Below are positions 38,833 to 49,014 of a DNA stretch of 64,000 nucleotides, in pieces; position 1 is the stretch's first letter, and each line of letters begins with the position of its first letter. The stretch lies in contig CAVRTM010000014.1 in NCBI GenBank assembly GCA_963724015.1, forward strand, positions 248,001 through 312,000, read 5' to 3'. Both the position numbers and the translations under genes were made by a program. The DNA is from CAVRTM01 sp963724015. GTDB lineage: Bacteria; Actinomycetota; Actinomycetes; Actinomycetales; Dermatophilaceae. Under the pieces are notes generated by a model. It ran no database searches and had not been told where the DNA came from. It saw only the letters and a list, made by a program, of their open reading frames with translations.

Positions 38833-39761
38833 CCCGCCACTTCCTGCGGGACGACGACCTGTCGGCGGCCGAGCAGGCGCACGTGATCGAGCGCGCCATC
38901 GCCCTCAAGGCCGACCCGTTCAGCGACCAGGTGCTGGCCGGCCCGCGGGCCGTCGCCGTGATCTTCGACAAGCCCTCGACCCGGACCCGGGTGTCCTTCT
39001 CCACCGGGGTGGCCGCGCTCGGCGGCTACCCCCTGGTCATCGACGGGGCGACCAGCCAGCTGGGTCGGGGGGAGCCGATCGCCGACACCGCCCGCGTGCT
39101 GGCCCGCCAGTGCGCCGCGATCGTGTGGCGCACCTTCGGCCAGGACCGGGTCGAGGCCATGGCCGCGGCCAGCTCGGTCCCGGTCGTCAACGCCCTGACC
39201 GACGACTTCCACCCGTGCCAGGTCCTCGCCGACCTGATGACGGTCACCGAGCACAAGGGGGCGCTCGCGGGGCTGAGCCTGGCCTACCTCGGTGACGGCG
39301 CCAACAACATGGCCCACTCCTACCTGCTGGGGTGCGCGCTGGCGGGCATGCACGTGCGCGTCGGCGCCCCGGAGAGCCACCTGCCCGACCCCGCCGTCGT
39401 GGCGCGCGCCGAGGAGCTGGCCAAGGCGCACGGCGGCTCGGTGCTCGTCACCGCGGACCCCGCGACCGCGGTCAGCGGCGCCGACGTCGTCGCCACCGAC
39501 ACGTGGGTGTCGATGGGGCAGGAGGACCAGAAGGGCGCGCGCGCCGGCACGGCCAACCCGTTCCCGCCGTACGCCGTGGACGACGCAGCCATGGGCCTGG
39601 CGGCCGCCGACGCGATCGTCCTGCACTGCCTGCCGGCCTACCGCGGGCTGGAGATCTCCGCCTCCGTCATCGACGGGCCGCAGTCCGTGGTCTGGGACGA
39701 GGCCGAGAACCGCCTGCACGCCCAGAAGGCGCTGCTGTCCTTCCTCCTGGAGCAGCCGTGA
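38829..39761 (+). CDS. argF: Ornithine carbamoyltransferase
   Basis: Intact, 310 aa. Carbamoyl-phosphate loop FDKPSTRTRVSF (residues about 43-54), VWRTFGQ, ALTDDFHPCQVLADL, the ornithine-binding DTWVSMGQE and HCLPAYRGLEIS are all present. Anabolic form by operon context. Overlaps argD and argR. Confidence 0.97.
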
Positions 39762-40258
39762 TCGCCCAGACCCGCGCCGCGCGGCACCAGCGGATCGCCG
39801 ACATCCTCACCCGCCACCACGTGCACTCCCAGGGCGAGCTGCTCGAGCACCTGGCCCAGGACGGGCTCGAGGTCACCCAGGCCACGCTCTCGCGCGACCT
39901 GGTCGAGCTCGGCGCGGTGAAGGTCCGGGAGGGTCGCACCCTCGTGTACGCCGTGCCGGGCGCCGGTGGCGACCGCACCCCGCGGGCCGCCGTCGGTGCG
40001 CACGAGCTGTCCGCGCGGCTGCGCCGGCTGTGCGAGGAGCTGCTCGTCACCGCGGAGGCGTCGGACAACCTGGTCGTCGTGCGCACCCCACCGGGAGCGG
40101 CCGGCTACCTCGCCTCGGCCATCGACCACGCCGACCAGGGCGACATCCTGGGCACCATCGCCGGTGACGACACGATCATGATCATCACCGTGGGCGACCG
40201 GGCGGGTGAGGCGGTCGCCAGCCGGCTGCTCTCCCTGGCCGGGTCCCGGGAGGACTGA
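39758..40258 (+). CDS. argR: Arginine repressor ArgR
   Basis: Intact, 166 aa. The N-terminal winged helix (RHQRIADILTRHHVHSQGEL to VTQATLSRDLVELGAVKV) carries the ArgR signature SRDL; the C-terminal hexamerisation/arginine-binding domain includes VRTPPGAAGYLASAIDHAD and GTIAGDDTIMIITVGD. It probably binds the palindrome upstream of argC, so the operon encodes its own repressor. GTG 39758 overlaps the argF stop. Confidence 0.96.
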   Translation: MIAQTRAARHQRIADILTRHHVHSQGELLEHLAQDGLEVTQATLSRDLVELGAVKVREGRTLVYAVPGAGGDRTPRAAVGAHELSARLRRLCEELLVTAEASDNLVVVRTPPGAAGYLASAIDHADQGDILGTIAGDDTIMIITVGDRAGEAVASRLLSLAGSRED

Positions 40259-40344
40259 GCCGTGCGACGGACCGACCCGGCAGCACCGACCCACCTGACC
40301 GACCATCCACATCCCCCGCACACCCCGCACACCGAGGAGTTCTC

Positions 40345-41547
40345 GTGACCGAACGCGTCGTTCTTGCCTACTCCGGAGGCCTTGACACCTCCGTCGCCAT
40401 CGGATGGATCGCCGACGCGACCCAGGCCGAGGTCGTGGCCGTCGCCGTCGACGTGGGCCAGGGCGGTGAGGACCTCGACACGATCCGCCAGCGAGCCCTG
40501 GACTGCGGTGCGGTGGAGGCCTACGTCGCCGACGCCAGTGACGAGTTCGCGCAGGAGTACTGCCTGCCGGCCATCCAGGCCAACGCCCTGTACATGGACC
40601 GCTACCCCCTGGTGTCGGCGCTGTCCCGCCCGGTCATCGTCAAGCACCTGGTCGCCGCCGCCAAGCAGCACGGCGCCACGACGGTCGCCCACGGGTGCAC
40701 CGGCAAGGGCAACGACCAGGTCCGCTTCGAGGTGGGCATCGCCTCCCTCGCCCCCGACCTGAAGTGCATCGCACCGGTCCGCGACCTCGCGCTGACGCGG
40801 GACAAGGCGATCGACTACGCCGAGAAGCACGGCCTGCCGATCGAGACCACCAAGAAGAACCCCTACTCCATCGACCAGAACGTCTTCGGCCGCGCCGTCG
40901 AGACGGGGTTCCTGGAGGACATCTGGAACGCCCCGGTCGAGGACCTCTACTCCTACACGAAGGACCCGGCCCGTCAGCACGACGCGGACGAGGTGGTCAT
41001 CACCTTCGAGGCCGGCGTCCCCGTGGCCATCGACGGGGAGAAGGTCACCGTCCTGCAGGCCATCCAGAAGCTCAACCAGCGGGCCGGCGACGCCGGAGTC
41101 GGCCGCCTCGACATGGTCGAGGACCGCCTCGTCGGCATCAAGAGCCGCGAGGTCTACGAGGCGCCCGGCGCGATCGCGCTCATCACCGCCCACCAGGAGC
41201 TCGAGAACGTCACCGTCGAGCGCGAGCTGGCCCGCTTCAAGCGGGGCGTCGAGCAGCGCTGGGGCGAGCTGGCGTACGACGGCCTGTGGTTCAGCCCGCT
41301 GAAGCGGGCCCTGGACACGTTCATCGCCGAGACGCAGCAGGACGTCACCGGGGACATCCGGATGACCCTGCACGGCGGCCGCGCCGTGGTCACCGGCCGC
41401 CGCTCGGCCAGCAGCCTCTACGACTTCAACCTGGCGACCTACGACGAGGGCGACACCTTCGACCAGAGCCAGGCCAAGGGGTTCATCGAGCTGTGGGGCC
41501 TGTCCAGCAAGATCGCGTCCGGGCGCGACCTGCGGCAGGGCCGGTGA
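40345..41547 (+). CDS. argG: Argininosuccinate synthase
   Basis: Intact, 400 aa. ATP pyrophosphatase loop VVLAYSGGLDTSVAIGWI at residues 5-22, then HGCTGKGNDQVRFEVGIAS, KKNPYSIDQNVFGRAVE and SREVYEAPGAIALITAHQEL. The start GTG 40345 has GAGGAG upstream. An 86-nt gap (40259-40344) with CCCGCACA repeats separates it from argR; no promoter is obvious there, so read-through from argC is likely. Confidence 0.97.
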   Translation: MTERVVLAYSGGLDTSVAIGWIADATQAEVVAVAVDVGQGGEDLDTIRQRALDCGAVEAYVADASDEFAQEYCLPAIQANALYMDRYPLVSALSRPVIVKHLVAAAKQHGATTVAHGCTGKGNDQVRFEVGIASLAPDLKCIAPVRDLALTRDKAIDYAEKHGLPIETTKKNPYSIDQNVFGRAVETGFLEDIWNAPVEDLYSYTKDPARQHDADEVVITFEAGVPVAIDGEKVTVLQAIQKLNQRAGDAGVGRLDMVEDRLVGIKSREVYEAPGAIALITAHQELENVTVERELARFKRGVEQRWGELAYDGLWFSPLKRALDTFIAETQQDVTGDIRMTLHGGRAVVTGRRSASSLYDFNLATYDEGDTFDQSQAKGFIELWGLSSKIASGRDLRQGR

Positions 41548-42971
41548 CGGCGCAGGGACCTGCGGGCGCGACCGGGCGTGAGCCTGTGGGGCGGCCGGTT
41601 CGCCGGCGGCCCTGCCGACGCCCTGGCGGCCCTGTCCAAGTCGACCCACTTCGACTGGCGGCTGGCGCCGCACGACATCGCCGGGTCCCGCGCCCACGCC
41701 CGGGTGCTGCACGCGGCGGGCCTGCTGGACGACGCGACGCTGGCCGCGATGCTCGACGGGCTGGACCGGCTGGCGGAGGACGTCCGCACGGGCGCGTTCC
41801 TGCCCGCCGAGGGCGACGAGGACGTCCACACCGCGCTCGAGCGCGGCCTGATCGAGCGGGTCGGGGCCGACGTCGGCGGTCGGCTGCGCGCCGGCCGCTC
41901 CCGCAACGACCAGATCGCCACGCTGTTCCGGATGTACCTGCGCGAGCACGCCCGCCAGGTCTCCGGGCTGGTCCTCGACGTCGTCGACGCGCTGGTGGCG
42001 CAGGCGGGCCGGCACGTCGACGTGGCGATGCCGGGCCGCACGCACCTGCAGCACGCCCAGCCGGTGCTGCTGGCCCACCACCTGCTGGCCCACGCCTGGG
42101 CGCTGCTGCGGGACGTCGACCGGCTGCAGGACTGGGACGACCGTACGGCGCTGTCGCCGTACGGCTCGGGAGCGCTCGCCGGCTCCTCGCTGGGGCTCGA
42201 CCCCGAGGTGGTGGCGGCCGAGCTCGGCTTCGCCGGCGCCGGTGGAGAACTCCATCGACGGCACCGCCAGCCGGGACTTCGCCGCCGAGTTCGCCTTCGT
42301 CGCGGCGATGACCGCGGTCGACATCTCGCGGCTGGCCGAGGAGGTCGTCCTCTGGGCGACCAAGGAGTTCTCCTTCGTCACGCTCGACGACGCCTACTCC
42401 ACCGGGTCGAGCATCATGCCGCAGAAGAAGAACCCCGACGTCGCCGAGCTGGCCAGGGGCAAGGCGGGGCGCCTCGTCGGTGACCTCACCGGCCTGCTCA
42501 CCACGCTTGAAGTCGCTCCCGCTGGCCTACAACCGGGACCTGCAGGAGGACAAGGAGCCGGTGTTCGACGCGATCGACACCCTGGAGGTCCTCCTGCCCG
42601 CGTTCTCGGGCATGGTGGCGACCATGGTCTTCGACACCGAGCGGCTGGAGGCGCTGGCGCCGCAAGGGTTCTCCCTGGCCACCGACATCGCGGAGTGGCT
42701 CGTCCGCCAGGGCGTGCCGTTCCGCGTGGCGCACGAGGTGGCCGGCGCGTGCGTGCGCGAGTGCGAGTCCCGCGGCATCGAGCTGTGGGACCTGACCGAC
42801 GCCGACCTCGCCGCCGTCTCCGAGCACCTGACCCCGCAGGTCCGCTCGGTCCTGTCGGTGCGCGGCTCGCTGGAGTCCCGCAACGCCAAGGGCGGCACCG
42901 CGCCCGAGCGGGTGCGCGAGCAGCTGGAGCTGGTCCGCGGGCGGGTGGCGCAGGGACGCCTCTTCGCCTGA
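41544..42971 (+). CDS. argH: Argininosuccinate lyase (two certain and one likely +1 break)
   Basis: Last step of arginine synthesis; fumarase/aspartase superfamily. SLWGGRFAGGPADALAALSK, GRLRAGRSRNDQIATLFRMY, GRTHLQHAQPVLLAHHLLAH, AVENSIDGTASRDFAAE and the signature TGSSIMPQKKNPDVAELARG are present, then TLKSLPLAYNRDLQEDKEP. Breaks near 42239 (GCC/GCG) and 42510 (CTT/CTG). The in-frame start GTG 41578 leaves no residues before SLWGGRF; GTG 41544, overlapping the argG stop, adds VTAQGPAGATG if one further GGG/GGC doubling at 41576 is accepted, and matches relatives better. About 474 aa. Confidence 0.95.
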
Positions 42972-43005
42972 CGACGGAGCGCCGGGGCGGGAGAGCGGGC
43001 CGGCG

Positions 43006-43050
43006 GCGGCCGCCGCGACGGGACTTCAGCGAAGTTGTCGCGGCGGCCGC
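43006..43050 (+). terminator. Large hairpin ending the arg operon
   Basis: GCGGCCGCCGCGAC (43006-43019) pairs perfectly with 43037-43050, with an inner ACTTC-AGC-GAAGT stem extending it, followed by GGTTTGTCCC. It starts 35 nt after the argH stop. This is one of the strongest terminators in the window. Confidence 0.75.
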
Positions 43051-43125
43051 GGTTTGTCCCTAGGGTGATGAACCAGCACCCTGTCGCCCTGCGGCACGCC
43101 GGGCGCAGCTCTCACGGGAGGTGCG

Positions 43126-43416
43126 ATGAGCGTCAAGGACGACCTGACGTCGGCAGCAACCCATGTCGCCGGACTGCGGCACGCGGTGGCCGCGCTGCGC
43201 GAGGACCTCGGCACGACGATCGACGTGCAACGGCTCCGTGACGACGTCGCCCGGCTCGCCGACGACGTCGACCTCCTGGCCCGCGCCGTCGGCATCGGCA
43301 GCGGCGAGCGGGTGGGTCAGCCCGGCGAGATCGTGTTCATCCCCGACGACGACTACGACCCGGCGCTGTGGTCGGACGCCGAGGACGAGGGCGTCGGACC
43401 ACGACGGTCGGACTGA
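43126..43416 (+). CDS. Small conserved coiled-coil protein of unknown function
   Basis: Intact, 96 aa, not assigned to a family. Residues 1-65 are helical and heptad-like (LRHAVAALREDLGTTID, RLRDDVARLADDVDLLARAV); the C-terminus is acidic (IPDDDYDPALWSDAEDEG). ATG 43126 has GGGAGGTG upstream. The sdhC-type gene starts 2 nt after its stop, so it may be part of the sdh transcript. Confidence 0.7.
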   Translation: MSVKDDLTSAATHVAGLRHAVAALREDLGTTIDVQRLRDDVARLADDVDLLARAVGIGSGERVGQPGEIVFIPDDDYDPALWSDAEDEGVGPRRSD

Positions 43417-43418
43417 GG

Positions 43419-44235
43419 ATGGCCGGCACGGCGCCACCCACGGGCGTCGGCGCCCCGGGCCGGGCGAGCATCGCCGCGGGCACGCTGCGCCAGGACCGGT
43501 GGTGGCTCCCGCCGCTGGCCACGGCCGTCGGACTCATCGCGTGGCTGGTCTACGCCACGGTGCGGGCGGCCTCCCAGCGCTACTACTGGGTGCACGACTA
43601 CCACTACCTCACACCGTTCGCCTCGCCCTGCCTCTCGACCTCCTGCGCGCCGGGCTCGAGCCACTTCGGCACGCCGTTCGGCGACTTCCCGCCGCTGGTG
43701 CCCTACGCCATCCTCACCCTGCCGTTCCTGCTGCTGTTCCGGCTGACCTGCTACTACTACCGCAAGGCCTACTACCGCTCGTTCTGGCTGTCGCCGCCGG
43801 CCTGCGCGGTCGCCGAGCCGCACGCGCCGCTACACCGGCGAGACCCGTTTCCCGCTGGTCCTGCAGAACGCCCACCGCTACTTCTTCTACGCCGCCGTCC
43901 TGATCTCGCTCATCAACACGTACGACGCGCTGGTCGCCTTCCACGGCAAGGACGGGGGCTTCGGCTTCGGCCTCGGCAACCTCGTCCTGCTGGTCAACGT
44001 CCTGCTCCTGTGGGCCTACACCATCTCGTGCCACTCCTGCCGCAGCATCATCGGCGGCCGGCTCAACCACTTCTCCAAGCACCCGGTCCGGCACTGGATG
44101 TGGGGCCAGGTGTCCCGGCTCAACGGGCACCACATGGGTCTGGCGTGGACCACGCTCGCGTCCCTCGTGGTCACCGACGCCTACGTCGCGCTCGTCGCGG
44201 CCGGCACGATCTCCGACCTCAGGTTCGTCGGATGA
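43419..44235 (+). CDS. sdhC: Succinate dehydrogenase membrane anchor, mycobacterial Sdh1 type (one +1 break)
   Basis: 271 aa after repair, about five hydrophobic segments. It resembles the single membrane subunit encoded next to Sdh1 flavoprotein in mycobacteria (Rv0249c-like): CYYYRKAYYRSFWLSPPACA, YTGETRFPLVLQNAHRYFFY, LLVNVLLLWAYTISCHSCR. The break near 43829 is GCG/GCC (EPHARYTGETRF). Expected to pass electrons from SdhB to quinone; heme content cannot be judged. Followed by sdhA, sdhB. Confidence 0.88.
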
Positions 44236-44275
44236 GCACCACCTCGCCCGCCACCACCCGCCGGGAGCTCCGCAC

Positions 44276-46210
44276 GTGACCGACCTCGAACGCCACCAGT
44301 ACGACGTCGTCGTCATCGGCGCCGGCGGTGCCGGCCTGCGCGCCGCCATCGAGGCACGCGAGCACGGGATGCGCACCGCGATCGTGTGCAAGTCGCTGTT
44401 CGGCAAGGCGCACACCGTGATGGCCGAGGGCGGCATCGCCGCGTCCATGGGCAACGCCAACGCCCGCGACAGCTGGCAGGTCCACTTCCGCGACACCATG
44501 CGCGGGGGCAAGTTCCTCAACCACCCGCGCATGGCCGAGCTGCACGCCATGGAGGCACCACAGCGGGTGTGGGAGCTCGAGACCTACGGCGCGCTGTTCG
44601 ACCGCACGGCCGACGGGCGGATCAGCCAGCGCAACTTCGGCGGCCACGAGTACCCCCGCCTGGCCCACGTCGGGGACCGCACCGGCCTGGAGCTGATCCG
44701 CACCCTGCAGCAGAAGATCGTCTCGCTGCAGCAGGAGGACCTGCGCGAGCACGGCGACCTCGACGCCCGGCTGCGGGTGTTCCCCGAGCTGACGATCACC
44801 GAGCTGCCACGCACGGCCGGCCGGGTGGCCGGCGCGTTCGGCTACTGGCGCGAGTCGGGCCGCTTCGTGCTGTTCGAGGCGCCGGCGGTCATCCTGGCCA
44901 CCGGCGGCATCGGCAAGTCCTTCAAGGTCACCAGCAACTCCTGGGAGTACACCGGCGACGGCCACGCGCTGGCCCTGCGCACCGGTGCCGGCCTGGTCAA
45001 CATGGAGTTCGTCCAGTTCCACCCGACCGGCATGGTGTGGCCGCCCTCGGTGAAGGGGATCCTCGTGACCGAGTCGGTCCGCGGCGACGGCGGCGTCCTG
45101 CGCAACTCCGAGGGCAAGCGGTTCATGTTCGACTACGTGCCGGAGGTCTTCCGCGGCCAGTACGCCGACACCGAGGACGAGGCCGACCGCTGGTACGACG
45201 ACCCCGAGAACAACTTGCGCCCACCCGAGCTGCTGCCACGCGATGAGGTCGCCCGGGCCATCAACACCGAGGTCAAGGAGGGGCGCGGCTCGCCGCACGG
45301 CGGGGTGTTCCTCGACGTCTCGACCCGGCTGCCGGCGGAGGAGATCCGGCGCCGGCTGCCCTCGATGCACCACCAGTTCAAGGAGCTCGCCGACGTCGAC
45401 ATCACGGCCGAGCCGATGGAGGTCGGCCCCACGTGCCACTACGTCATGGGGGGTGTGGAGGTGCACCCCGACACGGCGGCCACGTCGGTGCCCGGGCTCT
45501 TCGCGGCGGGTGAGGTCGCCGGTGGCATGCACGGCTCCAACCGGCTCGGCGGCAACTCGCTGTCCGACCTGCTGGTCTTCGGCCGGCGGGCGGGCGCGGG
45601 GGCGTCGGCCTACGTCGCCCTGCTGGGCGACCGGCGCCCGGTCGTGGCCGAGGTGGACGTCAGCGCCGCGGCGGAGGTGGCGCTGGCCCCGTTCGCCGCG
45701 GACACCGGGGAGAACCCCTACACGCTGCACCAGGAGCTGCAGCAGACGATGAACGACCTCGTCGGCATCATCCGGCGTGAGGGCGAGATGAAGGAGGCGC
45801 TGAGCCGCCTCGCCACCTTCCGCGAGCGCCTGGACCACCTCAGCGTGGAAGGCCACCGACAGTTCAACCCGGGCTGGCACCTGGCGCTGGACCTGCGCAA
45901 CATGCTGCTGGTGTCCGAGTGCATCGCGCTGGCGGCGCTGGAGCGGCAGGAGAGCCGGGGCGGCCACACGCGCGAGGACCACCCCGGCATGGACCCGACC
46001 TGGCGCGGCGTCAACCTCATCTGCCGGCTTCCCGACCCCGCCGACCCGGCCGCGGCGGTCACGCTGACCCGCCAGCCGGTCCCGGCGATGCGCCGCGACC
46101 TGCTCGAGCTGTTCGACCGCTCGGAGCTCGGCAAGTACTACACCCCGGCCGAGCTGTCCGTGCTCGACACCCCCGCTGCTCCGGACAGCTCCCGGGAGGA
46201 CCAGCCATGA
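44276..46210 (+). CDS. sdhA: Succinate dehydrogenase flavoprotein subunit
   Basis: Intact, 644 aa. FAD motif YDVVVIGAGGAGLRAAIEA, histidyl-FAD region SLFGKAHTVMAEGGIAASMG, substrate loop VQFHPTGMVWPPSVKGILV, catalytic Arg region RGSPHGGVFLD and VGPTCHYVMGGVEV, GLFAAGEVAGGMHGSNRLGG. Close in text to mycobacterial Sdh1 SdhA (Rv0248c type). The start GTG 44276 is 40 nt after sdhC; a 15-codon ATG frame (44232) lies in the gap and is probably meaningless. Confidence 0.97.
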   Translation: MTDLERHQYDVVVIGAGGAGLRAAIEAREHGMRTAIVCKSLFGKAHTVMAEGGIAASMGNANARDSWQVHFRDTMRGGKFLNHPRMAELHAMEAPQRVWELETYGALFDRTADGRISQRNFGGHEYPRLAHVGDRTGLELIRTLQQKIVSLQQEDLREHGDLDARLRVFPELTITELPRTAGRVAGAFGYWRESGRFVLFEAPAVILATGGIGKSFKVTSNSWEYTGDGHALALRTGAGLVNMEFVQFHPTGMVWPPSVKGILVTESVRGDGGVLRNSEGKRFMFDYVPEVFRGQYADTEDEADRWYDDPENNLRPPELLPRDEVARAINTEVKEGRGSPHGGVFLDVSTRLPAEEIRRRLPSMHHQFKELADVDITAEPMEVGPTCHYVMGGVEVHPDTAATSVPGLFAAGEVAGGMHGSNRLGGNSLSDLLVFGRRAGAGASAYVALLGDRRPVVAEVDVSAAAEVALAPFAADTGENPYTLHQELQQTMNDLVGIIRREGEMKEALSRLATFRERLDHLSVEGHRQFNPGWHLALDLRNMLLVSECIALAALERQESRGGHTREDHPGMDPTWRGVNLICRLPDPADPAAAVTLTRQPVPAMRRDLLELFDRSELGKYYTPAELSVLDTPAAPDSSREDQP

Positions 46211-46965
46211 CGTACGACGCGAGCTTCCGCGTGTGGCGCGGCGACGCCGGGGGTGGGGCGCTGGTGAGCTTCGCCGTGGAGGTCAACGAGGGCGAGGTGG
46301 TGCTCGACATCATCCACCGGCTGCAGGCGACGCAGGCCCCGGACCTGGCGGTGCGCTGGAACTGCAAGGCCGGCAAGTGCGGCTCGTGCAGCGCCGAGGT
46401 CAACGGCCGACCGAGGCTGCTGTGCATGACGCGCATGAGCACCTTCGCCGAGGACGAGACGATCACCGTGACGCCGATGCGGACCTTCCCGGTCGTTCGC
46501 GACCTGGTCACGGACGTGTCGTTCAACTACGACAAGGCCCGGGAGGTGCCGGCGTTCTCCCCACCTGACCTCGCGCCGGGCGACTACCGGATGGCCCAGG
46601 TCGACGTCGAGCGCTCGCAGGAGTTCCGCAAGTGCATCGAGTGCTTCCTGTGCCAGGACGTCTGCCACGTGGTCCGCGACCACGAGGAGAACAAGCCTGC
46701 CTACTCCGGGCCCCGCTACCTCATGCGCATCGCCGAGCTCGACATGCACCCCCTCGACCAGCTCGACCGCCGGGCCGCGGCTCGTGAGGAGCACGGCCTC
46801 GGCCAGTGCAACATCACCAAGTGCTGCACCGAGGTCTGCCCCGAGCACATCAAGATCACCGACAACGCGCTGATCCCCCTGAAGGAGCGGGTTGCCGACC
46901 GCGCCTACGATCCCGTGGTGTGGCTGGCACAGACGATCCGGCGCCGGGGCCGACCCCGCGGCTGA
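46207..46965 (+). CDS. sdhB: Succinate dehydrogenase iron-sulfur subunit
   Basis: Intact, 252 aa. N-terminal plant-type [2Fe-2S] domain with WNCKAGKCGSCSAEVNGRP and a later Cys (LLCMTRM); C-terminal clusters CIECFLCQDVCHVV and CNITKCCTEVCPEHIKITD for [4Fe-4S]/[3Fe-4S]. It links SdhA to the membrane anchor. ATGA overlap with sdhA. Confidence 0.97.
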   Translation: MTYDASFRVWRGDAGGGALVSFAVEVNEGEVVLDIIHRLQATQAPDLAVRWNCKAGKCGSCSAEVNGRPRLLCMTRMSTFAEDETITVTPMRTFPVVRDLVTDVSFNYDKAREVPAFSPPDLAPGDYRMAQVDVERSQEFRKCIECFLCQDVCHVVRDHEENKPAYSGPRYLMRIAELDMHPLDQLDRRAAAREEHGLGQCNITKCCTEVCPEHIKITDNALIPLKERVADRAYDPVVWLAQTIRRRGRPRG

Positions 46966-47573
46966 CGCACCCCTTCTTCGAGCGCCCGGTCCTCGAGGTG
47001 GCACCGGCCCTGCTCGGCGCGCACGTCTCGCACCGGGGGGTCACGATCCGCCTGAGCGAGGTCGAGGCGTACGACGGGCCGAACGACCCGGGCTCGCACG
47101 CCTACCGGGGGCTCACCCCGCGCACCGGTGTGATGTTCGGGCCGCCAGGCGCGCTCTACGTCTACTTCAGCTACGGCATGCACTGGTGCGCCAACCTCGT
47201 CTGCGGGAGCGAGGGCACCGCCAGCGCGGTCCTGATGCGGGCCGGCGAGGTGGTGGAGGGCGTCGAAGTGGCGCGTGAGCGTCGCGGGGGAGTGGTCGAC
47301 CGTGACCTCGCGCGCGGCCCGGCCCGCCTGGCGCAGGCGCTCGGCCTCTCCCGCGAGCAGAACGGCCTCGACGTCACCGCGCCGTCCGGCCCGTTCGCCG
47401 TCATGGCCGCGCCGCAGCCGGCGCCGGCGCTGGTCCGGTCCGGCCCGCGCGTCGGCGTCAGCGGCACCGGCGGCGACGCGGCGAAGTACCCGTGGCGGTT
47501 CTGGCTGGACGGCGACCCCACCGTCTCGCCGTACCGCGGAGCGAAACCCCGTCGTCCCCGCGCACAGCGGTAA
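46920..47573 (+). CDS. 3-methyladenine DNA glycosylase (MPG/AAG family)
   Basis: Base-excision repair enzyme removing alkylated purines. FFERPVLEVAPALLGAHV, RLSEVEAYDGPNDPGSHAYRGL (catalytic Glu), MFGPPGALYVYFSYGMHWC, ASAVLMRAGE, GPARLAQALGL and GVSGTGGDAAKYPWRFW are the family blocks. The start is unclear: GTG 46920 overlaps sdhB by 46 nt; CTG 46962, overlapping the sdhB stop, is an alternative. About 200-217 aa. mpg-tyrS adjacency is conserved in mycobacteria. Confidence 0.93.
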   Translation: MAGTDDPAPGPTPRLTHPFFERPVLEVAPALLGAHVSHRGVTIRLSEVEAYDGPNDPGSHAYRGLTPRTGVMFGPPGALYVYFSYGMHWCANLVCGSEGTASAVLMRAGEVVEGVEVARERRGGVVDRDLARGPARLAQALGLSREQNGLDVTAPSGPFAVMAAPQPAPALVRSGPRVGVSGTGGDAAKYPWRFWLDGDPTVSPYRGAKPRRPRAQR

Positions 47574-47620
47574 GGCAGGCTGGGACCTGACCGTCCGACC
47601 ACCGAAGGGAACGAACCACC

Positions 47621-48883
47621 GTGAGCGACATCCTCGACGAGCTGCACTGGCGTGGCTTGGTGGCCCAGACCACCGACGAGACCGCGCTGCGCAAGGCACT
47701 CGCCGACGGGCCGATCACGGCGTACTGCGGGTTCGACCCGACCGCCCCCAGCCTGCACATCGGCAACCTGGTGCAGCTGGTGGTGCTGCGCCACCTGCAA
47801 CGGGCCGGCCATCGCGTGCTGTGCCTGGTCGGCGGCTCCACCGGGCTGATCGGCGACCCCAAGCCCACGGCGGAGCGCCAGCTCAACCCCCGCGAGACGG
47901 TGGCGGAGTGGGTGACCCGGATCCAGCGTCAGGTGCGCCCGTTCCTGGACTTCGAGGGGGACAACGCCGCCGTCATGGTCAACAACCTGGACTGGACGGC
48001 GCCGCTCTCGGCGATCGACTTCCTGCGCGACATCGGGCGGCACTTCCGGGTCAACACGATGATCAAGAAGGATGCCGTCGCCGCGCGTCTCGCCAGCCAG
48101 GACGGCATCAGCTACAGCGAGTTCAGCTACCAGGTGCTGCAGGGCATGGACTACCTGCACCTGTTCCGCGAGTACGGCTGCACGCTGCAGACCGGCGCGG
48201 TCGACCAGTGGGGCAACATCCTCGCCGGCTCCGACCTCATCCACCGGGTCGAGGGTGAGTCGGTGCACGTGCTCACCACCCCGCTGGTGACCAAGGCCGA
48301 CGGCACCAAGTTCGGCAAGACCGAGGGCGGCACCGTCTGGCTGGACGCCGAGCTGATGTCTCCCTACGCCTTCTACCAGTTCTGGATCAACGTCGAGGAC
48401 GCCTCCGTCCTCAGCTACCTCAAGATCTTCACCGACCGCAGCCGTGCGGAGGTCGAGGAGCTGGAGCGGCAGGTGCGCGAGGAGCCGTTCCGGCGCGCCG
48501 CGCAGCGGGCACTGGCCGCAGATGTCACCACGCTGGTGCACGGGGCGGCGGCAACCGAGGCGGTCCAGGCCGCCAGCGAGGCCCTCTTCGGCAAGGGCGA
48601 CCCCCACGCGCTCGACGTCGGCACGCTGCGGGACGCCACCGCCGAGCTCCCCGGTGCGTCGGTCCAGGCCGGGACCCCGCTCGTCGAGGCGCTCGTGGCC
48701 TGCGGCCTGGTGGACAGCCGCAACGCGGCGCGGCGGGTGCTCGGTGAGGGCGGAGTGTCGGTCAACAACGTCAAGGTCAGCGATCCCGAGGCACAGCTGG
48801 AGGACGGCTCCTTCCTCCACGGGGAGGTGGCGCTGCTCCGCCGCGGGCGCAAGTCGCTCGCAGCGGCCCGGCGCGCTGCCTGA
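47621..48883 (+). CDS. tyrS: Tyrosyl-tRNA synthetase
   Basis: Intact, 420 aa, class I. YCGFDPTAPSLHIGNLVQLV contains the HIGH-like HIGN; the KMSKS-like signature is KFGKT in KADGTKFGKTEGGTVW (usual KFGKS). A C-terminal S4 domain (LVDSRNAARRVLGEGGVSVN) binds tRNA. The start GTG 47621 has GAAGGGAA upstream. No T-box is visible in the 47-nt gap. Followed by two hairpins. Confidence 0.97.
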   Translation: MSDILDELHWRGLVAQTTDETALRKALADGPITAYCGFDPTAPSLHIGNLVQLVVLRHLQRAGHRVLCLVGGSTGLIGDPKPTAERQLNPRETVAEWVTRIQRQVRPFLDFEGDNAAVMVNNLDWTAPLSAIDFLRDIGRHFRVNTMIKKDAVAARLASQDGISYSEFSYQVLQGMDYLHLFREYGCTLQTGAVDQWGNILAGSDLIHRVEGESVHVLTTPLVTKADGTKFGKTEGGTVWLDAELMSPYAFYQFWINVEDASVLSYLKIFTDRSRAEVEELERQVREEPFRRAAQRALAADVTTLVHGAAATEAVQAASEALFGKGDPHALDVGTLRDATAELPGASVQAGTPLVEALVACGLVDSRNAARRVLGEGGVSVNNVKVSDPEAQLEDGSFLHGEVALLRRGRKSLAAARRAA

Positions 48884-48887
48884 CCGT

Positions 48888-48934
48888 GCCGCCGGCCTCT
48901 CCGGGGCCGGCGGCGCGCCCCTCCGGAGGGGCGC
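48888..48934 (+). terminator. Two adjacent hairpins after tyrS
   Basis: GCCGCCGGCC (48888-48897) pairs with 48905-48914, then GCGCCCCTCC (48915-48924) pairs with the directly following GGAGGGGCGC. GCGCCCCTCCGG is repeated at 48931. They start 5 nt after the tyrS stop and probably insulate tyrS from the rRNA promoters. Confidence 0.65.
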
Positions 48935-49014
48935 CCCTCCGGCGGCGCCTGCCGCGCGCTCATCCGGCGCACAGCGCCCTGGGCGAGGGGGCCGGAGGCC
49001 GCTGACCAGCGGAT

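Noticed and set aside
44232..44279. 15-codon ATG frame before sdhA (MSTTSPATTRRELRT)
   Set aside because: Too short and without support; it overlaps the sdhA start and could equally be an N-terminal extension lost by a doublet, which cannot be decided.
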